NCBI RefSeq assembly: GCF_000382405.1
Contig: NZ_KB908260.1
Location: forward strand, 124,001-188,000
DNA: 64,000 nt
From: Mycobacterium sp. 141
GTDB taxonomy: Bacteria; Actinomycetota; Actinomycetes; Mycobacteriales; Mycobacteriaceae
Direction: 5' to 3'
The position numbers and the translations under genes were made by a program. Numbering within the stretch: position 1 is the first letter of the stretch; each line of letters opens with the position of its first letter. The notes below the pieces were generated by a model. The model was not told the origin of the DNA, made no database searches, and saw nothing but the letters and a program-made list of their open reading frames with translations. Below, in pieces: positions 8,614 to 18,372 of the stretch.

Positions 8614-9723
8614 TCATGCGGTGCGCACGTCTCGGGGCAGAAGCAATTGGCGGACCGCTGCGACATGTTGTCGGGCGATGCTTGGGCGCTCGGCACGGCG
8701 CACCAGCTCCATGTCGACCCGCTCGGCAACATCCATCCCCAGCAGGTTGGCGTCGGTGTTCAGTTTCCGCACCCACGCGTCCGGCGCGGTCAGCGTCCGG
8801 TCCCATTCCTCGATGTCGCGCCAGTCGGTGATGCTCAACTCTGCGGCAGTCTGGCGAAGCACGTCGCCCAACGCACCCTCGAGCAGCCGGCGGACCGAGT
8901 CGGCCCCGTGGCGTGGGTTGGTGATGAGCCAGGAATGACAGGCGCCACGCACCCGATACAGCGTCGCGTTCGCGTCATTCGCGACGTCGCAAGCGCTTTC
9001 GAACGGCACGATCGCATCGCTTTCGCCATGGAGCACGATCGTCGGAATATGCCGTTCTCGCATCGTACGCAGCAGCGGGGTGCACTCCGCCGACTGCAGG
9101 ATCGCTCGCGCCGCACCGGTGAATCCCGTCGGGGGCAGGAGCCGGCCCATCGCGACAGCGCTCAGCATGCGTAGGTATCTGCTTGCGGAGGCGAGCTGCA
9201 TTCGGAATGGGTCCCGGTACATGTCACTCACCGCTCCGGAGATGGCGCGCAATATCTGACGGGGCGAATGCACCACGGTGGCTACGGCGGCGTCGAACGA
9301 CGTGCCCGCGGCGGCATCGAACAGGATGGCCGCTATCACCCGCTCGGGTGCGGTGGCGGCGAGGTGGATTGTCATTCGCCCACCCATCGAATGTCCCGTG
9401 AAGACAGCCCGATTGACCCCGAGCGCATCGAGGCTTCGAATCACGAGATCGGCTCGGTCGCTGAGTTCGCCTGCGCCACAGGGTAGGTCGTGCGTGTCGC
9501 CGTGGCCGGCAGTGTCGACGGCCACGACCAGGAACCCCAGGCCGGCGACCCGGCTGAGCAGGCGTAGATATGCCCGACGACTCAGTCCCAAACCGTGCAG
9601 AAAGACCAACGGAACACCTCGACCGCCGATGGAGACACCGACCTGATGCCCGTCATCGAGCCGGATTACATGGTGGGACAGCCGAACCCTGGCTCCTGTT
9701 CGACCGGATGTCGCCGCTTTCAT
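8614..9723 (-). CDS. Alpha/beta hydrolase-fold protein
   Basis: The 369-residue protein has the alpha/beta hydrolase pattern PLVFLHGLGLSRRAY, the nucleophile elbow GHSMGG, a likely acid in HGESDAIVPF and a His in RGACHSWL. About 80 extra residues follow the hydrolase domain and may form a separate helical tail. The ATG at 9723 has GAGGAG about 8 bases upstream, so the longer open frame to 9888 was not used. It converges on maf. The substrate is unknown. Confidence 0.8.
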   Translation of the reverse strand: MKAATSGRTGARVRLSHHVIRLDDGHQVGVSIGGRGVPLVFLHGLGLSRRAYLRLLSRVAGLGFLVVAVDTAGHGDTHDLPCGAGELSDRADLVIRSLDALGVNRAVFTGHSMGGRMTIHLAATAPERVIAAILFDAAAGTSFDAAVATVVHSPRQILRAISGAVSDMYRDPFRMQLASASRYLRMLSAVAMGRLLPPTGFTGAARAILQSAECTPLLRTMRERHIPTIVLHGESDAIVPFESACDVANDANATLYRVRGACHSWLITNPRHGADSVRRLLEGALGDVLRQTAAELSITDWRDIEEWDRTLTAPDAWVRKLNTDANLLGMDVAERVDMELVRRAERPSIARQHVAAVRQLLLPRDVRTA

Positions 9724-10032
9724 CGGGCATCGCTCCTCTTTTTGCGATGTGGATACCCTCACCGACCTCAGCCAAACTCCGCCCGGACGACGCGGCGGGC
9801 CTACCAAGGACTTCCCGAATCGGATGGGCGCCCTGCCGGCGAACAGGACGGCCGACTGACTGTCATTGCACGACAACGGAATTCGCAATGTCGGCGGCTA
9901 CTTCGATTTTGGGCGACACAGGGTCCGGGCCGGCGTCACCGTTCTACAGTGACCAAATTGCAACCTTTTTCCGTGACGGCACGCCGCGCCGATGACTCCG
10001 ATATGCGCTCCGGCGGGTCGACACTGGGCGGC
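9724..10032. other. Intergenic region between divergent hydrolase and small ORF
   Basis: About 300 bases lie between the minus-strand hydrolase start and the plus-strand small gene. Long plus-strand frames pass through it, but they mirror the hydrolase and lack ribosome-binding sites. No promoter motif or RNA structure could be supported. Confidence 0.35.
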
Positions 10033-10287
10033 ATGCCAGTCGAAGAGACGATGTGGGACGTACGCGTGACACGCGACATCGAGACCTATGATCTGGAGCG
10101 GCTGCGCGCCGCATTCGCCGACGTCATCGCCAAGCAGCTCGCACCGGGCAAGCGCCTGCTGCGGGTCGTCACGTGGTGCCAGGACGGCGGGTCGCTGTTC
10201 CGCACGCGGTCCTCTCAGATGAAAAGCCGTACCGGGCAGGCCATGCGCCGCTATGCCGTCGCCTACGAGGTCGTGTACACCGCCTGA
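10033..10287 (+). CDS. Small conserved-looking protein of unknown function
   Basis: The 84-residue product [20 protein letters not shown]... carries a basic central helix ([26 protein letters not shown]) and a conserved-looking [15 protein letters not shown] segment. No signal peptide or membrane span is present. It lies 55 bases before sseA on the same strand, so co-transcription is likely. An in-frame ATG at 10003 is an alternative start. The family was not recognised. Confidence 0.6.
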   Translation: MPVEETMWDVRVTRDIETYDLERLRAAFADVIAKQLAPGKRLLRVVTWCQDGGSLFRTRSSQMKSRTGQAMRRYAVAYEVVYTA

Positions 10288-10342
10288 CGACGGACTCCTA
10301 CCGCCGAACAGCGCTTTCCCGCTCAGCGGTACGCTCGTGGTT

Positions 10343-11239
10343 GTGCCGCTGCCTGCAGATCCCAGCCCCACACTGACCGAATACGCCCATCCCGAACGCT
10401 TGGTCACTGCCGACTGGCTGGCCAGCAACCTCGGCAGGCCCGGACTGTCCATCGTCGAGTCCAACGAGGACGTGCTGCTCTACGACACCGGCCACATCCC
10501 CGGTGCGGTGAAGATCGATTGGCACACCGACCTCAACGATCCTCACGTCCGGGACTACATCACCGGCGAGCAATTCGCTGAGTTGATGGATCGTAAGGGC
10601 ATCGCCCGGGACGACACCGTGGTGATCTACGGCGACAAGAGCAACTGGTGGGCTGCCTACGCACTGTGGGTGTTCACGTTGTTCGGCCACCCCGATGTGC
10701 GGTTGCTCGACGGTGGCCGCGACCTGTGGGTGTCCAACGGTCGCGACACAACCCTTGACGTGCCGTCCCGGGAGACCTCGGGTTACCCGGTGGTCGAGCG
10801 CAACGACGCCCCGATCCGGGCGTACAAACAGGATGTCCTCGACATCCTCGGCAAGCAGCCGCTGATCGATGTGCGATCACCACAGGAGTACACCGGCGAG
10901 CGCACGCACATGCCCGACTATCCCGAAGAAGGTGCGCTGCGGGGCGGCCATATCCCGACCGCGCGTTCCATCCCGTGGGCCAAGGCAGCCAAGGACAGCG
11001 GCGAGTTCCGCAGCCGCGCCGAACTCGAGGAGCTCTACAGCTTCCTCACCCCTGCCGACGAGACCGTCGTGTACTGCCGCATCGGCGAACGTTCCAGCCA
11101 CACCTGGTTCGTGCTGACGCATCTGCTCGGGCTGCCCGATGTCCGCAACTACGACGGCTCGTGGACCGAATGGGGCAACGCGGTGCGCGTGCCGGTCGCT
11201 GTCGGCCCTGATGCAGGTGAAGTCCCGGGAGCCTCATGA
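10343..11239 (+). CDS. sseA: Sulfurtransferase SseA (thiosulfate sulfurtransferase)
   Basis: The 298-residue protein has two rhodanese domains. The N-terminal one ([10 protein letters not shown]... to [10 protein letters not shown]) is inactive-like; the C-terminal one has the catalytic Cys in [15 protein letters not shown]. It begins at GTG in the family N-terminus [11 protein letters not shown], which strongly resembles M. tuberculosis SseA as remembered. It overlaps the SufE-like gene by 4 bp (ATGA), suggesting sulfur is passed between the two. It lies in the usual maf-sseA-sufE-accA3 order. Confidence 0.95.
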   Translation: MPLPADPSPTLTEYAHPERLVTADWLASNLGRPGLSIVESNEDVLLYDTGHIPGAVKIDWHTDLNDPHVRDYITGEQFAELMDRKGIARDDTVVIYGDKSNWWAAYALWVFTLFGHPDVRLLDGGRDLWVSNGRDTTLDVPSRETSGYPVVERNDAPIRAYKQDVLDILGKQPLIDVRSPQEYTGERTHMPDYPEEGALRGGHIPTARSIPWAKAAKDSGEFRSRAELEELYSFLTPADETVVYCRIGERSSHTWFVLTHLLGLPDVRNYDGSWTEWGNAVRVPVAVGPDAGEVPGAS

Positions 11240-11649
11240 GCTCCATGCCGGCGGCTCTGGCGGAGGTGGTTTCGGACTTCCAGGAAGTGTCCGGCCAGGA
11301 CAAGCTCCAGCTCCTACTGGAGTTCGCCAATGAATTGCCGGCGCTGCCACCTGAGCTCGAAGAGGCGGCCATGGAGCCTGTGCCGGAGTGCCAGTCGCCG
11401 TTGTTCCTCGACGTCGACGCGTCCGACCCTGATCACGTCCGGTTGTATTTCAGCGCGCCCGCCGAAGCTCCCACGACGCGGGGCTTCGCCGCGATCCTGG
11501 CTACCGGCCTCGACCGCCAGTCCACCGCCGCCATCCTCGCAGTCCCCGACGATTTCTACACCGACCTCGGACTCGCCGCGTTGATCAGTCCGCTGAGGTT
11601 ACGTGGGATGTCGGCCATGCTGGCCCGGATCAAACGGCGCCTGCGCTGA
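11236..11649 (+). CDS. SufE-like Fe-S metabolism protein
   Basis: The 137-residue protein has the SufE fold pattern [20 protein letters not shown] (residues ~9-28), the catalytic cysteine in [10 protein letters not shown] near 52 and a C-terminal helix ending [17 protein letters not shown]. SufE-type proteins accept persulfide from a sulfur donor. Translational coupling to sseA indicates the two work together. It corresponds in position to Rv3284. Confidence 0.92.
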   Translation: MSSMPAALAEVVSDFQEVSGQDKLQLLLEFANELPALPPELEEAAMEPVPECQSPLFLDVDASDPDHVRLYFSAPAEAPTTRGFAAILATGLDRQSTAAILAVPDDFYTDLGLAALISPLRLRGMSAMLARIKRRLR

Positions 11650-11687
11650 GTCGGCCTGCGCCCCAGGTCACTGCAACCTGTAAAAAC

Positions 11688-11701
11688 TTACTTTCAAGTA
11701 A
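11688..11701. promoter_or_regulatory. Candidate operator upstream of accA3
   Basis: TTACTTTCAAGTAA is a perfect 6-bp inverted repeat with a 2-bp spacer, within the 147-base gap between the SufE-like gene and accA3. This size and form are typical of TetR- or MarR-type operators. No cognate regulator is adjacent, so any factor would act in trans. A second copy was not seen before accD5. Confidence 0.45.
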
Positions 11702-11775
11702 CCGGCACCGCCTCACCGAGCATTAAGGAGCGCCGCATAAACTTCCCGCGATACATTCTTAAAGACGATTCTTAG

Positions 11776-13593
<1,818 letters not shown>

Positions 13594-13668
13594 ATCTTTC
13601 GCGCCGAGTGGCCACCTATGACGCAGATCCTGTGTCGTAAGTGGCCATTCGGCTTTCTTGGAGGGCAT

Positions 13669-14001
13669 GTGGAACCCGTCGAAATCAACAACGGCCAGTG
13701 GTACTTGCGCGGACTGCGTGCCGATGACCGCGTCGACGACCGGCCCGCACTGGCCGATCTGGGCGAGACGGACCTGGACTATGTGCACGACGCCGAGGAC
13801 GGCTGGGCCGATGACACCCGTTACACGTGGGCCGTGTGCGAGCCCACGACGGGCGAGTTGCTCGCCGAGGTCGTACTCGACCCCGTCACCGGGTTCATGA
13901 GCAGCCGGGGCCGTCCCGGGTTCGAGGATGCCGCCGCGATGTCGGAGGACACCGTGAGGCGGTATGCGGAGGCGGCGCTGGGCCTGGAAGTGCACACGTA
14001 A
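13669..14001 (+). CDS. Conserved mycobacterial protein of unknown function
   Basis: The 110-residue acidic protein starts at GTG with GGAGGG five bases upstream. The central RYTWAVCEPTTGELLAEVVL has the look of paired beta strands as in a GNAT-type core, but no acetyl-CoA motif is visible, so no activity is assigned. It lies between accA3 and the convergent sigF, where mycobacteria often carry a small hypothetical gene. Confidence 0.7.
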   Translation: MEPVEINNGQWYLRGLRADDRVDDRPALADLGETDLDYVHDAEDGWADDTRYTWAVCEPTTGELLAEVVLDPVTGFMSSRGRPGFEDAAAMSEDTVRRYAEAALGLEVHT

Positions 14002-14120
14002 CTTCCGCGCCAGCAACGACTTTCGACAATTCAAGTCAAGTTCCGGCACCAGCTCCTGCCACTGAGACGCGCATCGGCGCACCTAGGACGGCCTGAGGCT
14101 TCACCTCCTGGGCCGCACGA

Positions 14121-14873
14121 TCACTGCAACTGGTCGCGCAGCCGCGCCAGCGATTTCGCGAGCAGACGCGAGACATGCATCTGCGAGACACCGACCCGTT
14201 CGGCGATCTGCGTCTGAGTCTGAGACTCGAAGAACCGCAGAAGTAGCACCGTGCGTTCTCGCTCGGGCAACGCTGCCAACAACGGGCGCAACGTCTCGCG
14301 ATTCTCGATGCGTTCGAGGGCGGTGTCGACGTCGCCGAGGGAATCCATGATGGCGGGAGCTTCCTCGTCTCCGCCACCGCCGCTGTCGATGGACAGCGTG
14401 TTGTAGGAGCTGCCCGCCACCAGACCTTCGACGACTTCGTCGCGGTCGACACCGAGTTCTTCGGCGAGTTCGGACGCAGTGGGCGCCCGGCCTAACCGTT
14501 GAGAGAGCTCAGATGTCGCCGTTCCCAAGCGCAGGTGTAGTTCCTTGAGCCGCCGCGGCACCTTGACCGACCAGCTGTTGTCGCGGAAGTGCCGCCGTAC
14601 CTCACCCATGATCGTTGGCACGGCGAATGATACGAAGTCCGAACCGGTCTCGACATCGAACCGGTTGACGGCGTTGACCAACCCCACCCGGGCGACTTGT
14701 ACGAGGTCTTCGCGGGCTTCTCCGCGCCCGTCGAAGCGACGAGCGATGTGGTCCGCCAGCGGCAGGCATCTGGTGACGATCTCTTCGCGTTGGTCAGCGT
14801 AAGCCTGCGTGTGTTCGTTCAGCCCGCCGAGCACACGGAACATGTCAAGGACGTCCGCATATTCCGATGTCAC
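14121..14873 (-). CDS. sigF: RNA polymerase sigma factor SigF
   Basis: The 250-residue protein belongs to the SigB/SigF stress sigma group. Region 2 is seen in CLPLADHIARRF...REDLVQVARVGLVNAVNRFD, region 3 in SELSQRLGRAPTASELAEEL, and the region-4 helix-turn-helix in QTQIAERVGVSQMHVSRLL. The GTG start overlaps the rsbW stop as GTGA, so the anti-sigma and sigma are translationally coupled. SigF directs general-stress transcription, and many of its likely promoters lie in the following 32 kb. Confidence 0.96.
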   Translation of the reverse strand: MTSEYADVLDMFRVLGGLNEHTQAYADQREEIVTRCLPLADHIARRFDGRGEAREDLVQVARVGLVNAVNRFDVETGSDFVSFAVPTIMGEVRRHFRDNSWSVKVPRRLKELHLRLGTATSELSQRLGRAPTASELAEELGVDRDEVVEGLVAGSSYNTLSIDSGGGGDEEAPAIMDSLGDVDTALERIENRETLRPLLAALPERERTVLLLRFFESQTQTQIAERVGVSQMHVSRLLAKSLARLRDQLQ

Positions 14874-15292
14874 TGCGAAAGGCTCGCTCGCCTCGCTATC
14901 AGCGATATGCCGAATACCGCGCCGGTGTCGGCGTCCCGACCATCGGTGAAGGTCTGCACGTCGTGCGCCAATGACGTCAGGACATGCCAGCTGAAGCTTC
15001 CGGGCTCGACCACCTTCTCGCCCCTGCAGGTCGTCGATGCGGTGATGACCACTTCGTCGTCGCGCGGATCGACCACAACGACAAGCGTCGAATCCGGCAC
15101 CGAGGATCGAATCAACGCGGTGCACGCCTCGTCCACCGCCAGCCGTAGGTCGGCGACCATGTCGAAATCAAGATCCTCGAAAGTCGCTGCAGCGCCGACC
15201 AACGTTCTGAGAACAGCAAGGTTCTCTACCCTGGCCGCGACTCGCAACTCGACGGACCGCACGCCTGCGTCGGGTGCGTTGTCTTGGGCCAT
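14870..15292 (-). CDS. rsbW: Anti-sigma-F factor RsbW (UsfX)
   Basis: The 140-residue GHKL-type protein carries VENLAVLRTLVGAAATFEDLD and DMVADLRLAVDEACTALI, then GSFSWHVLTSLAHDV. It matches mycobacterial RsbW/UsfX that binds and inhibits SigF. The ATG at 15292 has GGAGG 5 bases upstream; longer in-frame starts are possible but unlike the family. It is coupled to sigF. The upstream gene is chaB, not usfY as in M. tuberculosis. Confidence 0.94.
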   Translation of the reverse strand: MAQDNAPDAGVRSVELRVAARVENLAVLRTLVGAAATFEDLDFDMVADLRLAVDEACTALIRSSVPDSTLVVVVDPRDDEVVITASTTCRGEKVVEPGSFSWHVLTSLAHDVQTFTDGRDADTGAVFGISLIARRASLSQ

Positions 15293-15366
15293 GTGACCTC
15301 CAGGCATTGTCTCGCCCACCATACCCCCGACCACCGGTTTCACCGTTGACATATGGGCACCGGGAA

Positions 15367-15639
15367 TCAGTCCAGACGACACGTCATCGCTTGCGCGTTT
15401 CCCGGCGATTCTCTTTTTCGATTGCTTCCACAAGTTCTTTTTTGTCCATCGCCGACCTTCTCATAACTGTGTTTGAGCGCCGAGTACGCCACCCGGTGGG
15501 CACGTTGACCCTCACCATAGGATTTCACTGCCGAGTCGTGTGCTGTTGCGAATGTCCGCTGCGCCTTGGCATCCGATTTCTGCAATGTGCTCGGCAGTTC
15601 ACTCTGCTTGGCTTTACCCTGCCTCGTGGTCTCCGGCAA
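15367..15639 (-). CDS. ChaB-domain protein with aberrant C-terminus
   Basis: The 90-residue product begins at TTG (family form MPETT-like) with GAGAGGAG seven bases upstream. The ChaB domain is intact: ELPSTLQKSDAKAQRTF, then AHRVAYSALKHSYEKVGD. After VGDG the frame becomes QKRTCGSNRKRESPGNAQ, unlike the family. In another frame the DNA encodes MDKKELVEAIEKENRRETRK, the expected Rho-N-like tail. A small deletion has therefore removed the linker and shifted the tail out of frame. It probably forms an operon with rsbW-sigF. Confidence 0.82.
   Translation of the reverse strand: MPETTRQGKAKQSELPSTLQKSDAKAQRTFATAHDSAVKSYGEGQRAHRVAYSALKHSYEKVGDGQKRTCGSNRKRESPGNAQAMTCRLD
15384..15449 (-). pseudogene. 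Out-of-frame Rho-N-like tail of chaB
   Basis: Sixty-six bases encode MDKKELVEAIEKENRRETRK plus Arg and stop, in a frame different from the upstream ChaB domain. Mycobacterial ChaB proteins, as remembered, end with a Rho-N-type SAP-like helix pair of just this kind (x-K-x-E-L-V-x-A-I-x-K-x-N-R). Its coding quality is intact although the connecting linker is gone. It could be translated separately from its ATG, but no good ribosome-binding site is present. Confidence 0.65.
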
Positions 15640-15711
15640 CGTCCGGCTCCTCTCGGCTGCTGTGGCGGGTACGACGGATCGACCGCACGTTCGGGTATTC
15701 CTCACATTTAG

Positions 15712-15736
15712 TGCCCACATACCGAACAATTCAAAC
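15712..15736 (-). promoter_or_regulatory. SigF-type promoter for chaB-rsbW-sigF
   Basis: On the minus strand GTTT (15736-15733) is followed after 16 bases by GGGCA (15716-15712), about 70 bases before the chaB TTG. This is one base from the SigF consensus GTTT-N15-17-GGGTA and would give autoregulation, as known for sigF operons in mycobacteria. Confidence 0.6.
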
Positions 15737-15930
15737 ATCACCTCGGACCGCCTCCACCGGCCGGCAACAAGGGGCTGTCGTATGTTCACCCTTCTGCGTT
15801 TCGCATCCAATCACATTGTCAAACAACGATTTATGCCCTTTTTAAGTCCGGCCACGGACCACAGCACCTCCCGACACGGACGCGGATGCCCGCTGAATTC
15901 TGTCCGAAAACCGTTCCCTACCAAGGCTGT

Positions 15931-16917
15931 TCAGTCGAGTTCGGCGCGCAGCGCGGCCAGCAGCGGTTTGGCCGCCTCGTTCAAGAACTGCTCCTGGCTA
16001 TCGCCGCCGATCTGAACCAATGCGATGTCGGTGAAGCCGGCATCGCGATATTCGTCGACCGATTGGACGATCCGGTCGAGGTCAGGCCCGCACGCTATGG
16101 CCGACGCAACGTCCTGCGGCCTGACGAACTGCGTCGCGGCGGCGAACCCCGCGGGCGTCGGCAGGTCTGCGTTGACCGACCAGCCGCCGGCGAACCACCG
16201 GAATTGCTCATGAGCCCTTCTGACGGCTTCACTCCGGTCGGGATCCCAGCACACCGGAACCTGCCCGATGACCCGGCCTTCGGGCAGTACGCCGGTGGCT
16301 TGCCGCCGGTCGCGCCAGTCGTCGACAATGGCGCGGTCGGGAGCCACGTCGATCAGGTGGTCGGCGAGCAACGCAAGTTTCTCGACAGCTTTCTCACCGG
16401 TCATGGAGACGCCGATGGTCACCGGCTCGTCGGGGATGTCCCAGATCCGCGCGGAGTCCACTTCGAAGTACTCGCCCCGGAAATCGATCAGGTCGCCGCC
16501 GAGGAGCTCCCTGATGATCTTGATTGCCTCACCCAACATGTCGAGCCGGCGCTCGACCGTGGGCCAACGCTGCCCGACTACGTGCTCGTTGAGATTCTCA
16601 CCGCTCCCCAGGCCCAGGGTGAACCGGCCGTCGGCGAGGATCTGCACGGTCGCCGCCTTCTGGGCGACCACCGCCGGGTGATACCGCATCGTCGGGCACG
16701 TCACGTAGGAATACAGGTGCACCGAATTCGTCGCGTGCGCAACAGCACCCAGCACCGGCCAAGCGTTCGGCGCATGCCCCTGCCCAGCCAGCCAAGGCGA
16801 GTAATGGTCGCTGCACACTTCGAAGTCGAACCCCACCTGCTCTGCGCCGACTGCATACTCAACGAGGTCGCGAGGGCCGCTCTGTTCGGTCATCAGGGTG
16901 TATCCGAATCGCGTCAT
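15931..16917 (-). CDS. F420-dependent LLM-class oxidoreductase (G6PDH-like family)
   Basis: The 328-residue protein is a luciferase-like TIM-barrel flavin/F420 oxidoreductase. It shows EQVGFDFEVCSDHYSPW near the N-terminus, the sub-family GRFTLGLGSGENLNEHVVG and RGEYFEVDSARIWDIP. These match the F420-dependent glucose-6-phosphate dehydrogenase-like family, but the true substrate is unknown. The start at MTRFGYTLM was chosen by family pattern. A consensus SigF promoter lies 11 bases upstream of the ATG. Confidence 0.88.
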   Translation of the reverse strand: MTRFGYTLMTEQSGPRDLVEYAVGAEQVGFDFEVCSDHYSPWLAGQGHAPNAWPVLGAVAHATNSVHLYSYVTCPTMRYHPAVVAQKAATVQILADGRFTLGLGSGENLNEHVVGQRWPTVERRLDMLGEAIKIIRELLGGDLIDFRGEYFEVDSARIWDIPDEPVTIGVSMTGEKAVEKLALLADHLIDVAPDRAIVDDWRDRRQATGVLPEGRVIGQVPVCWDPDRSEAVRRAHEQFRWFAGGWSVNADLPTPAGFAAATQFVRPQDVASAIACGPDLDRIVQSVDEYRDAGFTDIALVQIGGDSQEQFLNEAAKPLLAALRAELD

Positions 16918-16927
16918 GCCGATCGAA

Positions 16928-16951
16928 TACCCGTGCATGGCGCGGTGAAAC
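16928..16951 (-). promoter_or_regulatory. Consensus SigF promoter for the F420 oxidoreductase
   Basis: GTTT (16951-16948), a 15-base spacer and GGGTA (16932-16928) on the minus strand match the SigF consensus exactly. The expected transcript start is close to the ATG at 16917, implying a very short leader. Confidence 0.75.
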
Positions 16952-16968
16952 TGGGGTACCCAACCGCC

Positions 16969-17322
16969 ATGACCGAGTCACACACAGGAACCCACCAGGT
17001 TGACCAACAGCACCGCGGCTTACGGCTTTCCGCCACATGGATATTGGCGATTCTGACGATTCCTGCGGCAATCGCGGTGTTCTTGTTCGGTATGGCTGCC
17101 GTGATGAGCCTGGCCGGTTGCACCGACCAGGCCTGCGCTCACAAGGGGCCGAACGAGTTCTGGTTCGGCATCCTTTTCTACGGGGCGCCAGTGGTCCCCA
17201 TCGTCACCATCGTGGTGTCCATCTTCACGGCTCGGCTACGTCGCGGCATCTTGGTTCCCCTCGCCGCATTGGCGCTTCTGGCCATCGATTTCGCGGTGCT
17301 CGCCCTGACGTTCCGTTCCTGA
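16969..17322 (+). CDS. Small three-helix membrane protein
   Basis: The 117-residue protein has three hydrophobic spans: WILAILTIPAAIAVFLFGMA, FGILFYGAPVVPIVTIVVS and ILVPLAALALLAIDFAVLAL. A polar loop with two cysteines (GCTDQAC) lies between the first two and probably faces outside. It is divergent from the F420 oxidoreductase. No enzymatic motif is visible. A GGGTA sequence lies 11 bases before the ATG, but no matching -35 was found. Confidence 0.72.
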   Translation: MTESHTGTHQVDQQHRGLRLSATWILAILTIPAAIAVFLFGMAAVMSLAGCTDQACAHKGPNEFWFGILFYGAPVVPIVTIVVSIFTARLRRGILVPLAALALLAIDFAVLALTFRS

Positions 17323-17391
17323 TCCGACACCGCAGTCAACCGTCCGGCCGGCATCCGGCTGGTGACCTTCTTCGCTTGTGCCGCGACGTCG

Positions 17392-17700
17392 TCAGCTGCT
17401 GGGACGTTGCCTGATCACACCCGGATGGTCGGCGTACCAACGCTGTTCGATGTGCCTGACCCTGATGTGTTCGAACGCCAACCACAGGGATCCGACGACG
17501 AATCCGGCTGCGGACAAACTGCCCACAGTGAAACCGACCTCGGTATGGCCCGTCGCGAAGGCGGACAAACAGGCGACGAACAACACCAGCGCCAGACCGA
17601 TCACAACCAGCGCGGGCATGATCACGTTGTCCTTCATCGCCTCACCGGCATACTGCCGAGTTGTCCTGGAGTGATCCACCGGATCTTTAGGACCTTTCAT
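17392..17700 (-). CDS. UsfY-family membrane protein (copy 1)
   Basis: The 102-residue product begins MKGPKDPVDHSRTTRQYAGE, the UsfY signature (DPVDH-x-RTTR-x2-AGE). Two membrane spans (ALVVIGLALVLFVACLSAFA and VGSLSAAGFVVGSLWLAFEH) follow, then a tail ending RWYADHPGVIRQR. UsfY is encoded next to rsbW-sigF in M. tuberculosis; its function is unknown but it is SigF-linked. AAGGAG precedes the ATG. A paralogue is at 45136-45450. Confidence 0.85.
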   Translation of the reverse strand: MKGPKDPVDHSRTTRQYAGEAMKDNVIMPALVVIGLALVLFVACLSAFATGHTEVGFTVGSLSAAGFVVGSLWLAFEHIRVRHIEQRWYADHPGVIRQRPSS

Positions 17701-17831
17701 GGCTGCTCCTTCCCGCCATATTCTGCTGGCCCTGCTCCCCCCATACTGCGGGGCTGTATCTACGGTAGAACGATTTCGCCGGATCGACGACAATTCCGTC
17801 AACCCGGCGTCCTCGACGCTTACTGCGCAGG

Positions 17832-17987
17832 TCAATACCAGACGCGTCGACCGCCGACCGGTCGCCCGATCGAGCCGAGTAGCCAGAAGATGGCACCTAC
17901 CACCAACAGGATCACCCCGATGACCCACAGCAGATAGATGTTGAATACCAGACCGAGAATGAGCAGTATCGCTCCGAAGACGATCAT
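17832..17987 (-). CDS. Tiny hydrophobic protein (DUF6131-like)
   Basis: This 51-residue protein is almost entirely hydrophobic: MIVFGAILLILGLVFNIYLL, then a second span and a short basic tail GRPVGGRRVWY. It matches the small DUF6131 type common in mycobacteria. GAGGTC lies 4 bases before the ATG. It stands between two other small membrane-protein genes on the same strand, which may form a stress-induced operon with the UsfY-like gene. Confidence 0.75.
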   Translation of the reverse strand: MIVFGAILLILGLVFNIYLLWVIGVILLVVGAIFWLLGSIGRPVGGRRVWY

Positions 17988-18021
17988 CGGGACCTCGTTT
18001 CCATAGGTGTGCGGCTGGATG

Positions 18022-18231
18022 TCACTGGCTTGGTTGCGGTAGCCGGCACTGGTCCACCTTCGGGTTCACCCCCGCATAGTTGAGCGGGCCCGCCACGACC
18101 GTGAGCGCGACGCTGCCTGCTGCGGCACAGCTGGTCGAACCCGTCCGGAAGTAGTCGCGTTGCCAAGCCGCGAATACCCCGATCAGCAACCAGATCAGGA
18201 CAATTGCTCCAAGTGCGCCACCAAGCCTCAT
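18022..18231 (-). CDS. Small membrane protein of mycobacterial type
   Basis: The 69-residue protein starts MRLGGALGAIVLIWLLIGVF (one membrane helix), then AAWQRDYFRTG and an exported part with two cysteines (TSCAAAG...VDQCRLPQPS). The LTVVAGPLNYAGVNPKV motif is typical of a mycobacterial family of unknown role. It is probably first in an operon with the DUF6131-like and UsfY-like genes. A longer in-frame start is possible. Confidence 0.75.
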   Translation of the reverse strand: MRLGGALGAIVLIWLLIGVFAAWQRDYFRTGSTSCAAAGSVALTVVAGPLNYAGVNPKVDQCRLPQPSQ

Positions 18232-18242
18232 GCCGGTGGAAT

Positions 18243-18266
18243 AGCCCCTGCGAGCCACTTCGAAAC
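18243..18266 (-). promoter_or_regulatory. Weak SigF-like promoter for the small membrane-protein operon
   Basis: GTTT (18266-18263), 15 bases and GGGCT (18247-18243) lie 12 bases before the ATG at 18231. The -10 differs from GGGTA at two positions, so the call depends mainly on position and neighbours. Confidence 0.35.
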
Positions 18267-18281
18267 GTGACGCCACGCCCG

Positions 18282-18306
18282 GTTGCGCTGTCCGCCCCGC
18301 GGGGTA
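18282..18306 (+). promoter_or_regulatory. SigF-like promoter for the LPG-synthase-like gene
   Basis: GTTG (18282-18285), 16 bases and GGGTA (18302-18306) lie about 65 bases before the ATG. There is one mismatch in the -35. It sits back to back with the weak promoter of the divergent membrane-protein operon. Confidence 0.5.
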
Positions 18307-18372
18307 ATCCTCGAATTGGCTACCGCGCAGCGTCAACGCGCCGATTCACGCGATCGAGGAGGACTTCCAGCG

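Noticed and set aside
15322-15326. GGGTA box in the rsbW leader as internal SigF promoter
   Set aside because: No GTTT or near match lies 15-17 bases upstream, so only a -10 is present.
16954-16958. GGGTA box just before the 117-residue membrane protein
   Set aside because: No matching -35 at proper spacing; the box overlaps the promoter of the divergent oxidoreductase on the other strand.
15886-16968. Long N-terminal extension of the 117-residue membrane protein
   Set aside because: It lies antisense to the F420 oxidoreductase; only the last 117 codons have natural protein features and a suitable ATG.
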